A stretch of DNA of 13,545 nucleotides. Origin: Flavobacteriales bacterium UBA7382. GTDB lineage: Bacteria; Bacteroidota; Bacteroidia; Flavobacteriales_D; Sanyastnellaceae. The stretch lies in assembly GCA_002469765.1 (NCBI GenBank), contig DKNS01000073.1, positions 1 to 13,545 on the forward strand. Reading direction: 5' to 3'. How positions within the stretch are numbered: position 1 is the first letter of the stretch; every line of letters starts with the position of its first letter. The position numbers were made by a program, and so were the translations under genes. Shown here piece after piece: positions 6,336 to 13,495 of this stretch. The notes beneath the pieces are model-generated. The model saw only the letters and a list, made by a program, of their open reading frames with translations, had not been told where the DNA came from and ran no database searches.

Positions 6336-7618
6336 CGTGCGTCCAAACCGGTGAATGCCCGATTTGTGGCCCCGACGTACACTTGACGTGGGCGTCCGAT
6401 GGGCTCACGGTTTTCGGTCATCTCTTTCCATTGTCCAATCCAGCCTGGGAGACGTCCCAAGGCAAACATGACAGTGAACATGTCGGTGGGAATGCCCAAG
6501 GCACGGTAGATGATGCCGCTGTAGAAGTCCACATTGGGATACAAACCACGCTGAACGAAGTACTCGTCGTTCAAGGCGACTTCCTCCAATTGTTTGGCGA
6601 TCTCGAGCACAGGGTCATTCACACCCAGTTGGCCGAGCACTTCGTCGGCGGCTTTCTTGATGATGCGTGCGCGAGGGTCAAAGTTTTTGTAGACGCGGTG
6701 TCCGAAGCCCATCAACCTGAAGCTGTCGGTCTTGTCTTTGGCCCGGTCAATCCAAGATTGAAGCGGGCTGCCCTCTGCACGGATGGCTTCGAGCATTTCG
6801 ATGACCGCTTGGTTGGCGCCTCCATGGAGGGGGCCCCAAAGGGCCGACACGCCGGCCGATACGGAGCTGTACAAGTTGGCTTGGGACGACCCCACCACAC
6901 GGACGGTGGACGTGGAGCAATTTTGCTCGTGGTCTGCGTGCAAAATGAACAGCTTGTTCAACGCAGACTCCACGATGGGATCGATTTCGTAGTCTTCCGC
7001 AGGAACTCCCCACATCATGTGCATGAAGTTGCCGACGTAACTCAAGTTGTTCTTGGGGTACATCGTGGGCAACCCCACGTTGTGCTTGTAAGCTTGAGCG
7101 GCCAAGGTGGGCAACTTCGCAATCAAGCGGTGGATGGTCAAATCGATGTCCGTGATGTCACGGTTGGGGTTCTGAGATTCTGGGTAGAACGTCGACAAAG
7201 ACGCCACCATGCTGCTCAACATGCCCATGGGGTGAGCCCCCAGGGGGAAAGCGTCGAAGAAGCGCTTCATGTTCTCGTGCACAATGGTGTGGCGCGTGAC
7301 GCTGTCGCTGAAGTACTCCAGCTGTTCCTTGTTGGGGAGGTCGCCGTAAATCAGCAAGTACGCCACTTCAATGAAAGAGGCCTTCTCAGCCAAATCTTCA
7401 ATGGCATAGCCGCGGTAGCGCAACACCCCATTTTCACCGTCGAGGTAGGTGATGCCGCTTTGCGTAGAACCCGTGTTTTTGAACCCAGGATCCATGGTGA
7501 TGTACCCTGTGCTGCCGCGCAATTTGGATATGTCGATGGCTTTCTCGTTTTCAGAGCCAGTGATGACCGGGAACTCGTATTCCTGGCCATCCAGAATCAT
7601 GCGTGCAGTTTCGCTCAT
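6332..7618 (-). CDS. gltA: Citrate synthase
   Basis: 428 aa from the ATG at 7618. The enzyme condenses acetyl-CoA and oxaloacetate to citrate, the entry step of the TCA cycle, in the cytoplasm. The catalytic residues are visible: His265 (PLHGGANQ), His307 (FGHRVYKNFDPRA) and Asp364 (NVDFYSG), almost the same numbering as E. coli GltA (264, 305, 362). The N-terminal ~50-residue beta region (MILDGQEYEFPVI...) and the 428-aa length fit the type II bacterial enzyme. An upstream in-frame start at 7651 would add 11 residues unlike the family, so MSETARMILDG is preferred. A near-perfect Bacteroidota -7 element lies 67 bases upstream. The crotonase gene follows with a 4-base overlap. Confidence 0.97.
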   Translation of the reverse strand: MSETARMILDGQEYEFPVITGSENEKAIDISKLRGSTGYITMDPGFKNTGSTQSGITYLDGENGVLRYRGYAIEDLAEKASFIEVAYLLIYGDLPNKEQLEYFSDSVTRHTIVHENMKRFFDAFPLGAHPMGMLSSMVASLSTFYPESQNPNRDITDIDLTIHRLIAKLPTLAAQAYKHNVGLPTMYPKNNLSYVGNFMHMMWGVPAEDYEIDPIVESALNKLFILHADHEQNCSTSTVRVVGSSQANLYSSVSAGVSALWGPLHGGANQAVIEMLEAIRAEGSPLQSWIDRAKDKTDSFRLMGFGHRVYKNFDPRARIIKKAADEVLGQLGVNDPVLEIAKQLEEVALNDEYFVQRGLYPNVDFYSGIIYRALGIPTDMFTVMFALGRLPGWIGQWKEMTENREPIGRPRQVYVGATNRAFTGLDAR

Positions 7619-7684
7619 GGGAACGTGTTGTAGGGTTGGGGTGTCAAGCAATGTGAACGCCTGCGGTCAGGCATCCTTGCCTCG

Positions 7685-7692
7685 CAAAGATA
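7685..7692 (-). promoter_or_regulatory. Candidate -7 promoter element upstream of gltA
   Basis: The minus strand reads TATCTTTG (followed by CG), a full match to the Bacteroidota -7 consensus TAnnTTTG. It lies in the 105-base gap between the thioredoxin-like gene and gltA, 67 bases before the gltA start. A good -33 TTTG at the usual spacing is not visible (nearest is a TTCG 16 bases upstream), so the call rests on the -7 box and its position. Confidence 0.6.
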
Positions 7693-7723
7693 GGGGGAAC
7701 CGTGGGCTCGAAGGCGCCCAGAA

Positions 7724-8266
7724 TCAACGCCAGGTGTACTTGAAGCTGTCGCGGTATTGTTCCCAAGCTTCTTGACCTGCCCCTGCCTTGTAGGCCTCGT
7801 GGAAGAACTTGAGGTAAAGTTCCATTTGGCCGGGCTGCTTGTAGCCGCTGATGGGCGCAATCACGTCTGCTTTTTCGTCGAAGTACACAAGGGTGGGGTA
7901 CGCGTTCACCCCGAGGGCGCGCGACAATTCGTGCACGCCATTGCGGCCACGGCGATTCGGGTCGTAAGTGGGGTTGCCGTAAGTCTCGTCTTGGAATTGA
8001 ATTTCGCTGGGCGATTCTGCGTCGAACTTGACCGCGTAGTAGTTGGCATTCACGTAGTTGATCACGTCTGTGTTGGTGAACGTGTTGGCCATCATCATTT
8101 TACATGGACCGCACCATTGGGTGTAGACGTCCATCATGATTTTGCGGGGCTCTTTCTTTTGGGCTTCCACAGCCTCTTCCAGGCTCATCCACTGAATGCT
8201 CGCCGCTTGGCCAAAAGCCGCGGTGCAAACCACCATGCACATCAAGGAGTAAAAGAAATTCCGCAT
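7724..8266 (-). CDS. Exported thioredoxin-fold protein with WCGPC active site
   Basis: 180 aa. Residues 1-20 form a signal peptide (MRNFFYSLMCMVVCTAAFGQ, with cleavage likely after AFG or FGQ), placing it in the periplasm. The thioredoxin fold shows WMSLEEAVEAQKKEPRKIMMDVYTQ before the active site C52-G-P-C55, and the cis-proline loop at Pro124 (NAYPTLVYFD). About 60 residues lie between the active site and that loop, longer than in classical thioredoxin and like the 'thioredoxin_7'-type exported oxidoreductases. It probably reduces or exchanges disulfides of exported proteins; the partner is unknown. The frame stays open up to 8368, but the start at 8266 is chosen because it gives the signal peptide and because upstream codons run through the terminator. 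It is followed after 105 bases by gltA. Confidence 0.9.
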   Translation of the reverse strand: MRNFFYSLMCMVVCTAAFGQAASIQWMSLEEAVEAQKKEPRKIMMDVYTQWCGPCKMMMANTFTNTDVINYVNANYYAVKFDAESPSEIQFQDETYGNPTYDPNRRGRNGVHELSRALGVNAYPTLVYFDEKADVIAPISGYKQPGQMELYLKFFHEAYKAGAGQEAWEQYRDSFKYTWR

Positions 8267-8279
8267 GTCCGCAATATCG

Positions 8280-8287
8280 CAAAGAAA
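8280..8287 (-). promoter_or_regulatory. Possible -7 promoter element for the thioredoxin-like gene, overlapping a terminator T-tract
   Basis: The minus strand reads TTTCTTTG (followed by CG), one mismatch from TAnnTTTG and very like the TATCTTTGCG upstream of gltA. It ends 13 bases before the start codon, so the mRNA leader would be only a few bases. It overlaps the T-tract of the upstream terminator. This is a weak call; the gene may instead be expressed by read-through. Confidence 0.3.
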
Positions 8288-8309
8288 AAGGCGCCCGAAG
8301 GCGCCTTTT
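8281..8309 (-). terminator. Rho-independent terminator after the POT transporter gene
   Basis: Perfect 10-bp inverted repeat AAAAGGCGCC / GGCGCCTTTT (8286-8295 and 8300-8309). On the minus strand the loop is TTCG closed by a C-G pair, i.e. the extra-stable C(UUCG)G tetraloop, and the right arm runs into a T-tract (TTTTTCTTT). It lies 37 bases after the transporter stop and 20 bases before the thioredoxin-like start. Confidence 0.9.
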
Positions 8310-8345
8310 GATAATCTTGTGTCACGAGGGCGATCGCCCGTGCGG

Positions 8346-9683
8346 TCATTGCTCTTGCTCCTCCACACCGTGGGTCAAGGGTTCGAGCTTTTTGCGCAAC
8401 AGGAGCACGAGCAGACCCACACCAACGCTCGTCGCTGCAATGCCCGTGAAAATGGTCATCTCCCCAAGGGATTGAGACCATTCACCGAGCAAGCCTGCGA
8501 GTTTGCTCCCAAATCCAGTCATTGCGAAGTACACACCCATCATCACAGATGCATACTTCACAGGGGCGAGCTTGGTGATGTACGAAAGTGCGACAGGCGA
8601 CAAGCACAGTTCACCAATGGTGTGGAGGAGGTAAGCCAAAACCAACCAGTACATGGCAGATGAGCCAGTAGCCTCGTATTGTGCAGTGGCCGCAGTCATG
8701 AAGAAAAATCCAGTTCCCATGATAATTAGGCCAATGATCATCTTGAAGAGGGATGTGGCCGTTTTTCCGTTCAACTTTCTATTGGCCCAGTACGCCGCCA
8801 CAGCAGACCCGAAGAAAATGATGAACATGGCGTTGATGGACTGGAACCAAGATGCGGGAACCTGCCAGTCGCCAATCATGCGATTGGTCTTTTCCATCGT
8901 GTAAATGTTCATCAAACCACCAGCTTGCTCAAAGGCTCCCCAGAACAGGATAACCAACAGGAAAGAGATCAAGAGGACGACAACACGGTCTTTCTCCACT
9001 TTTGACAGTGGGGCATCCATGACTTTCGAAGTTTGGGCAGATGCACCCAAGTGGTTGCCAACGTGAGCCAAATATTTCTGTCCCCACGTGTATTGTGCCA
9101 CGCCCAAGGCCATGCCAATTCCAGCAAGACCAAAGCCGTAATGCCAGCCGTAAGTTTCCCCGACATAGCCTACAATCAAGCTTGAGAGGAAGGCTCCCAA
9201 ATTGATGCCGATGTAAAAAATGGTGAAGCCCTTGTCGCGGCGAACGTCTCCTTGCTTGTACAGTCCTCCCACCATGGTGGAGATGTTGGGCTTGAGCATG
9301 CCTACGCCGAGGACGATGAAGACGAGTCCAGCATAAAAAGCTGTCAAGTGTTCAATGGCGAGCACGCTGTGACCGATGAGCAGCAAAACACCACCAATGG
9401 TGACCGACTTCCGTTGCCCCAAGAATTTGTCAGCAAGGTATCCACCGGGGACACTCATGACGTAAACCATCATGGTGTACCAACCGTAGAGCGCCAATGC
9501 ATCGCCTTTGGTCCAGCCCAATCCTGGGTTGGCCTGGGTGGTTTCGGCAACGAGGTAGAGCACCAAAATTGCACGCATCCCGTAGTAGGAGAAACGTTCC
9601 CACATTTCGGTGAAAAAGAGAATGAATAAGCCAATAGGATGGCCAAACAGTTCTCGTTGGTTCGGTAAGGTCGTTGCAGACAT
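8346..9683 (-). CDS. POT-family (PTR2) proton-coupled di-/tripeptide transporter
   Basis: 445 aa, inner-membrane major facilitator. Family signatures are all present: E26-M-W-E29-R30-FSYYG in helix 1 (the proton-coupling ExxER motif), GMLKPNIS with Lys131 in helix 4, FTIFYIGINLGAF (153-165, PTR2 signature) in helix 5, FEQAGG with Glu252 in helix 7, and GELCLSPVALSYI with Glu358 in helix 10. I count 12 hydrophobic segments. The loop between helix 6 (ends about 200) and helix 7 (starts about 234) is only ~30 residues, so the extra helix pair HA/HB common in bacterial POTs seems absent, which explains the short length. The gene begins 52 bases after the dipeptidyl peptidase stop with no terminator between, so the two are probably co-transcribed: peptide release followed by uptake. 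Confidence 0.95.
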   Translation of the reverse strand: MSATTLPNQRELFGHPIGLFILFFTEMWERFSYYGMRAILVLYLVAETTQANPGLGWTKGDALALYGWYTMMVYVMSVPGGYLADKFLGQRKSVTIGGVLLLIGHSVLAIEHLTAFYAGLVFIVLGVGMLKPNISTMVGGLYKQGDVRRDKGFTIFYIGINLGAFLSSLIVGYVGETYGWHYGFGLAGIGMALGVAQYTWGQKYLAHVGNHLGASAQTSKVMDAPLSKVEKDRVVVLLISFLLVILFWGAFEQAGGLMNIYTMEKTNRMIGDWQVPASWFQSINAMFIIFFGSAVAAYWANRKLNGKTATSLFKMIIGLIIMGTGFFFMTAATAQYEATGSSAMYWLVLAYLLHTIGELCLSPVALSYITKLAPVKYASVMMGVYFAMTGFGSKLAGLLGEWSQSLGEMTIFTGIAATSVGVGLLVLLLRKKLEPLTHGVEEQEQ

Positions 9684-9735
9684 GTGGCTCGGGTGTTTTG
9701 AGATTTTACTTAAGGTGTTTCGATTTCGGGGCGAC

Positions 9736-11940
9736 TCAGAAGTGGTCTTTCACGAAGTCCATCATCATGTTGAACAGGTGCAGTCGAGTGTTGCCTCCGT
9801 AGATGCCGTGGTTCCGGTCGGGGTAGACAAAGAAGTCAAAGTCCTTGTTGGCGGCAACCAACGCGTTGATCATCTCCATGGAGTTTTGGTAGTGGACGTT
9901 GTCGTCGCCTGATCCGTGCACCAGCAGGAGCTCGCCTTGGAGTTTCTCGGCGTGATTCACAGGACTGTTGTCGTCGTAGCCGCTTTCGTTTTCTTGAGGC
10001 GTTTGCATGAAGCGCTCTGTGTACACAGTGTCGTAGTAGCGCCAGTTGGTGACGGGGGCCACGGAGATGCCGGCGTTGTAAACGTCGGCGCCCTTGGTCA
10101 TGCAAAGCAAGGTCATGAATCCGCCGTAGCTCCAGCCCTGAATGCCAATTCGCTCAGCGTCCACAGAGTCCCACGTGCCCAGGTGTTCAGCCAGGTCGAT
10201 GAAGTCTTCCGTTTCCAATTTCCCGAGCTCCTTGTACGTGCTGTGCTCAAACTCACGGCCGCGGTACTGGGTGCCGCGCGGGTCACATGACACAACCATG
10301 TAGCCCTCTTGGGCCAAGTACTGGTGCCACAAGAATGTAGACCCGCCCCAGCTGTCGTTGACGGTGTTGGCACCTGGTCCGCCATAGATGGCGACATAGA
10401 CCGGATGCTTTTGGCCAGGCTTGTGCCCATGGGGCATCATCTTCCAGCAATTGAGCTCGACGCCCGCTTCGTTGGTGAAGGTGAAGAACTCTTTGTCGAC
10501 GGCGCCGTGCGCGGCCATGGCTGAGCGCAGCCCTTCGTTGTCTTTCAAGGTGCGGATGACCTTCCCATTCCTGTCACGCAGGGTGTAGACGGGAGGGGTG
10601 TTCGCCGTGCTGTGGTTGTGGATGCTGTAGTCGAAGCTCGCAGAGAATTCATCTCCGTGATGCCCAGGCGACTTGTCCAACGTGGTCATCCGGCCGCGCA
10701 TGTCCACGTGGCTCACATGGTGTTGGGTGGCGCCCTGCATGGACGATGTGAAGTGAATGCGCTTGCGCTTGGCGTCGTATCCCAAGACGTCGATGACGTC
10801 CCACTCGCCACGGGTCAGTTGCTTCTCCGCCCCGTCAAAACCAAACACATACAGGTGGTTGTACCCGTCTCGCTCAGAGGTCATCACAAACGACTTGCCA
10901 TCGGCCAAGAACGTCAGGTTGTCGTTGATGTCGATGTAGGTCTCGCATGTCTCTTGGAACACCTCACGGACACCCACCTTGTCGCCTTCAGGGTCGTCGG
11001 TCAATAGAAGACGCAGGTCATTTTGGTGGCGGTTCATGGTGAACATACACAAGACCTTCGCATCCTGGGTCCACTTGATGCGAGGGATGTAGTATGCGGC
11101 TTCGGGTAGGCTCACTTCCTTGGACATGCCCTCCGCCAAATTGAAAATGTGCACTGAGACCTCGCTGTTGTCCTCTCCAGCTTTGGGGTACTTGAAGGTG
11201 TAGGGGTCGGGGTAGAGTGAACCGTAGACAGGCATGTGGAATTCCCGCACCGCAGATTCGTCAAATTTCAGGTAAGCCAGCCGCTGGCCGTCCCCGGACC
11301 AAAACAGCGCCTGGTCGTCCCCGAATTCCTCTTCGTACACCCAGTCCGTGGCCCCGTTGATGATGTGGTTGAATTTGCCGTCGGTGGTCACCGTGGTTTC
11401 TTCGCCAGAGGCGAGGTCGGACAAGTAAATGTTGTTGTCACGCACAAAGGCCACCTTGTCACCTGAGGGCGAGAGCTGCGCCAGGCGCTGCTTGCCGCGG
11501 CTGAAGTCGGTGACGGGCCGCGCCGGGGCAGACGTGGTCATGTCGTAGACGTGGAAGTTGGCGAAGAACGAGTGGCGGTACAGGCCCTCGCTTTCGGTGG
11601 TCAACACGACGAATCGTTCGTCGCTGCTGAATTCGTAGCTGCTGAACCCAAGGCTGGCGTCGTCAAACGCCGCCACCGACGTCAACAAGGTGTCCACGGG
11701 TTGACCTGTTTTGTACGACCACTTCACGATGCATGAACCGAGGTCCGCGTCGCGTTCTTGGGTGGTGTAATGTTTGCCATCGGCCATGGAGCGAATGCCC
11801 CACACGTATTCAGTTCTGAATGTTCCGCTGGCCCAAATGGATTCGTTGCTGAAGGAGGCTTCCTGACCAAAGGAAGGTGAGCACAAGGCGGCCGTCAAGG
11901 CCAAAGAGGTGGCGTGGATAACTCGCGAGAAGGAGTGCAT
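9736..11940 (-). CDS. Exported dipeptidyl peptidase IV-type serine peptidase (S9B prolyl oligopeptidase family)
   Basis: 734 aa, the usual length for the family. Residues 1-25 are a signal peptide (SLALTAALCSPSFGQ). About 35-480 form the DPP-IV beta-propeller, with DWVYEEEFG (199-207) carrying the Glu pair that grips the substrate N-terminus. About 495-734 form the alpha/beta hydrolase: YGGPG (519-523, oxyanion Tyr), Ser604 in GWSYGG, Asp679 in GSGDDNVH, and His711 in DRNHGIYGG. It should remove N-terminal dipeptides, with preference for Xaa-Pro, from peptides in the periplasm or at the surface. No T9SS sorting domain is present. The open frame runs on to 11982, but ATG 11940 gives a clean signal peptide and avoids overlap with the divergent gene. 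The POT transporter follows. Confidence 0.96.
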   Translation of the reverse strand: MHSFSRVIHATSLALTAALCSPSFGQEASFSNESIWASGTFRTEYVWGIRSMADGKHYTTQERDADLGSCIVKWSYKTGQPVDTLLTSVAAFDDASLGFSSYEFSSDERFVVLTTESEGLYRHSFFANFHVYDMTTSAPARPVTDFSRGKQRLAQLSPSGDKVAFVRDNNIYLSDLASGEETTVTTDGKFNHIINGATDWVYEEEFGDDQALFWSGDGQRLAYLKFDESAVREFHMPVYGSLYPDPYTFKYPKAGEDNSEVSVHIFNLAEGMSKEVSLPEAAYYIPRIKWTQDAKVLCMFTMNRHQNDLRLLLTDDPEGDKVGVREVFQETCETYIDINDNLTFLADGKSFVMTSERDGYNHLYVFGFDGAEKQLTRGEWDVIDVLGYDAKRKRIHFTSSMQGATQHHVSHVDMRGRMTTLDKSPGHHGDEFSASFDYSIHNHSTANTPPVYTLRDRNGKVIRTLKDNEGLRSAMAAHGAVDKEFFTFTNEAGVELNCWKMMPHGHKPGQKHPVYVAIYGGPGANTVNDSWGGSTFLWHQYLAQEGYMVVSCDPRGTQYRGREFEHSTYKELGKLETEDFIDLAEHLGTWDSVDAERIGIQGWSYGGFMTLLCMTKGADVYNAGISVAPVTNWRYYDTVYTERFMQTPQENESGYDDNSPVNHAEKLQGELLLVHGSGDDNVHYQNSMEMINALVAANKDFDFFVYPDRNHGIYGGNTRLHLFNMMMDFVKDHF

Positions 11941-11952
11941 GTCGTGCAAGGT

Positions 11953-11960
11953 TACTTTTG
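11953..11960 (+). promoter_or_regulatory. Candidate -7 promoter element for the FAD-linked oxidase
   Basis: TACTTTTG is a full match to TAnnTTTG. It ends 27 bases before the ATG at 11988, in the 47-base gap between divergent genes. No good -33 element is seen at the expected distance, where the sequence is already in the first codons of the peptidase gene. Confidence 0.5.
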
Positions 11961-11968
11961 ACAAGCGC

Positions 11969-11976
11969 CCAAGATA
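11969..11976 (-). promoter_or_regulatory. Possible -7 promoter element for the dipeptidyl peptidase gene
   Basis: The minus strand reads TATCTTGG, one mismatch from TAnnTTTG, 28 bases before the peptidase ATG at 11940. The same TATCTTGG occurs before the gene at the right end of the window. No -33 element is recognised. Confidence 0.35.
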
Positions 11977-11987
11977 ACGCAACGCGC

Positions 11988-13397
11988 ATGGAACAGTTGA
12001 GACACGAGCACGGGTGGAATCCTGAAGATTTGAAGTCCCTCCTCGCCCCTGAACGGGTGCATTTGGGAAAGGCGTCCAGGCGCGACCACGCGTCGGACGA
12101 GACAGAGGATCTGGTGTTTGTGCCGGACGCGGTGGTGGAGCCCATGAGCACGGCAGAAGTGTCGAGGGTCTTGGCCTACGCCCACGACCACAATGTGCCG
12201 GTCACCGCCGCTGGCGCGCGCACAGGGTTGAGTGGGGGCGCGCTTCCCGTGCAAGGGGGCATTTTGTTGAGCACCAGACGCATGAATCGAATTGTGGCGA
12301 TCGACACCTTGAACCACCAAGCGGTGGTGGAGCCAGGGGTGATCACCGAAGAATTGTCCAACGCCGCCGCCGCGCATGGATTGATGTACGCGGTGGACCC
12401 GGCGTCGAGAGGCACGTGCACAATCGGGGGCAATTTGGCGGAAAACAGTGGAGGGCCACGCGCGGTGAAATACGGCGTGACGAAGGACTGGGTCCTCAAT
12501 CTTGAAGTTGTGCTGGCCGACGGCACGGTGATGCAAACGGGGGCCAACACGTTGAAGAATTCGACGGGCTACAATTTGACTCAGCTCATGGTGGGCAGCG
12601 AAGGGACCTTGGGCATTGTGACCCAGGCGACGCTGAAATTGCTCCCGTTGCCCACGCACCAGGCGTTGATGTTGGTTCCGTTCAAGTCGGCCAAAGATGC
12701 GTGTGCGGCTGTGGCAGACCTGTTTCAGGCCGGGGCGGTGCCGAGTGCTTTGGAATTCATGGAGCGTGACGCCGTGCTTTTGGCCCAAGATTTCACAGAT
12801 GTCCATGAGCCTGTCCTGCAACCCGACGACGAAGCGCACCTGTTGATTGAAGTCGATGCCTTTGCGCAAGACGACCTCATGCCGCAGTGTGAACGCATGC
12901 TCCCTGTGCTGGAGATGCACAACGCCGGTGAAGTCTTGTTCGCGGAGAGCGCCGCTGAAAAGGAGAAGCTCTGGTTCCTGCGAAGGCGTGTGGGCGAAGC
13001 AGTGAAGGCGGAGAGCGTGTACAAGGAAGAGGACACGGTCGTGCCTCGGGGGGAGTTGCCGGCGTTGCTGGAGGCGGTCAAAGCCTTGGGCAAGGTGCAC
13101 GGTTTCAGGTCCATCTGTTACGGACACGCTGGAGACGGCAACTTGCATGTCAACATTTTGAAGGACGGCATGGACGACAACGCATGGGAGGCCATGATGA
13201 AGGTGGCCATCCGCGACTTGTTCACGCGTGTGGTGGAATTGGGCGGCACGCTCAGCGGGGAACATGGCATTGGTTTGGTGCAAAAAGATTTCATGGACGT
13301 CGCATGCAGCGACCGGGCCTTGGACGTCATGAAAGGCATCAAGGCGTTGCTTGACCCCAAAGGCATCCTGAACCCGGGAAAGATTTTTCCTTCTTGA
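11988..13397 (+). CDS. FAD-linked 2-hydroxyacid oxidase/dehydrogenase, GlcD / D-lactate dehydrogenase family
   Basis: 469 aa. An FAD-binding type 4 (PCMH-like) domain covers about 40-220: AAGARTGLSGGALPV (74-88), VDPASRGTCTIGGNLAENSGG (137-156, split FAD-binding motif) and GSEGTLGIVTQATLKLLPLP (203-222). The FAD-oxidase C-terminal domain follows (about 225-465), with the family motifs YGHAGDGNLHVN (378-389) and SGEHGIGLVQKDFM (423-436), ending in LLDPKGILNPGKIF. Such enzymes oxidise D-2-hydroxyacids (glycolate, D-lactate, D-2-hydroxyglutarate) at the cytoplasmic side and pass electrons to quinones or partner proteins. No iron-sulfur GlcF-like gene is visible beside it, so the substrate is open. 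A TTG codon at 11958 could extend it by 10 residues, but ATG 11988 is preferred because the family starts near this point and the TTG lies in the -7 box. Confidence 0.93.
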   Translation: MEQLRHEHGWNPEDLKSLLAPERVHLGKASRRDHASDETEDLVFVPDAVVEPMSTAEVSRVLAYAHDHNVPVTAAGARTGLSGGALPVQGGILLSTRRMNRIVAIDTLNHQAVVEPGVITEELSNAAAAHGLMYAVDPASRGTCTIGGNLAENSGGPRAVKYGVTKDWVLNLEVVLADGTVMQTGANTLKNSTGYNLTQLMVGSEGTLGIVTQATLKLLPLPTHQALMLVPFKSAKDACAAVADLFQAGAVPSALEFMERDAVLLAQDFTDVHEPVLQPDDEAHLLIEVDAFAQDDLMPQCERMLPVLEMHNAGEVLFAESAAEKEKLWFLRRRVGEAVKAESVYKEEDTVVPRGELPALLEAVKALGKVHGFRSICYGHAGDGNLHVNILKDGMDDNAWEAMMKVAIRDLFTRVVELGGTLSGEHGIGLVQKDFMDVACSDRALDVMKGIKALLDPKGILNPGKIFPS

Positions 13398-13445
13398 GAC
13401 GTTGTGACTTGACCTAGGTGACGTCGGGCGTGCGAAAATGCGCTG

Positions 13446-13453
13446 TATCTTGG
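13446..13453 (+). promoter_or_regulatory. Possible -7 promoter element for the gene at the right end
   Basis: TATCTTGG, one mismatch from TAnnTTTG, ends 42 bases before the ATG at 13496, inside the 98-base gap after the FAD oxidase. No -33 partner is recognised. No terminator hairpin is visible in that gap. Confidence 0.35.
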
Positions 13454-13495
13454 AGTGGCGGCAATGGTGCACAAAAACCTTGCCCCATTGACCTC

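Noticed and set aside
6302..7633. A 443-codon open frame on the plus strand opposite citrate synthase
   Set aside because: It is the antisense shadow of gltA. The gltA product is complete with all catalytic residues, while the antisense product is rich in His/Val/Arg and shows no domain, signal peptide or family motif. Long shadows are common at this GC content.
7704..7719. Possible hairpin TGGGC...GCCCA after the thioredoxin-like gene
   Set aside because: The stem is only 4-5 bp and no T-tract follows on the minus strand, so it is not convincing as a terminator. It shares CGAAGGCGCC with the real terminator at 8296-8305, probably by chance.
8328..8339. 12-bp perfect palindrome GGGCGATCGCCC near the end of the transporter gene
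   Set aside because: It lies just before and at the stop codon on the minus strand, has no T-tract, and a better terminator follows. It could be an operator, but nothing else supports this.
11941..11982. Earlier in-frame start (11982) for the dipeptidyl peptidase
   Set aside because: It would overlap the divergent gene region and add 14 residues ahead of an otherwise clean signal peptide.
11952..13472. A 506-codon open frame on the minus strand opposite the FAD oxidase
   Set aside because: Antisense shadow of an intact, well-recognised gene; the product is a low-complexity His/Arg/Gln mix with no recognisable domain.
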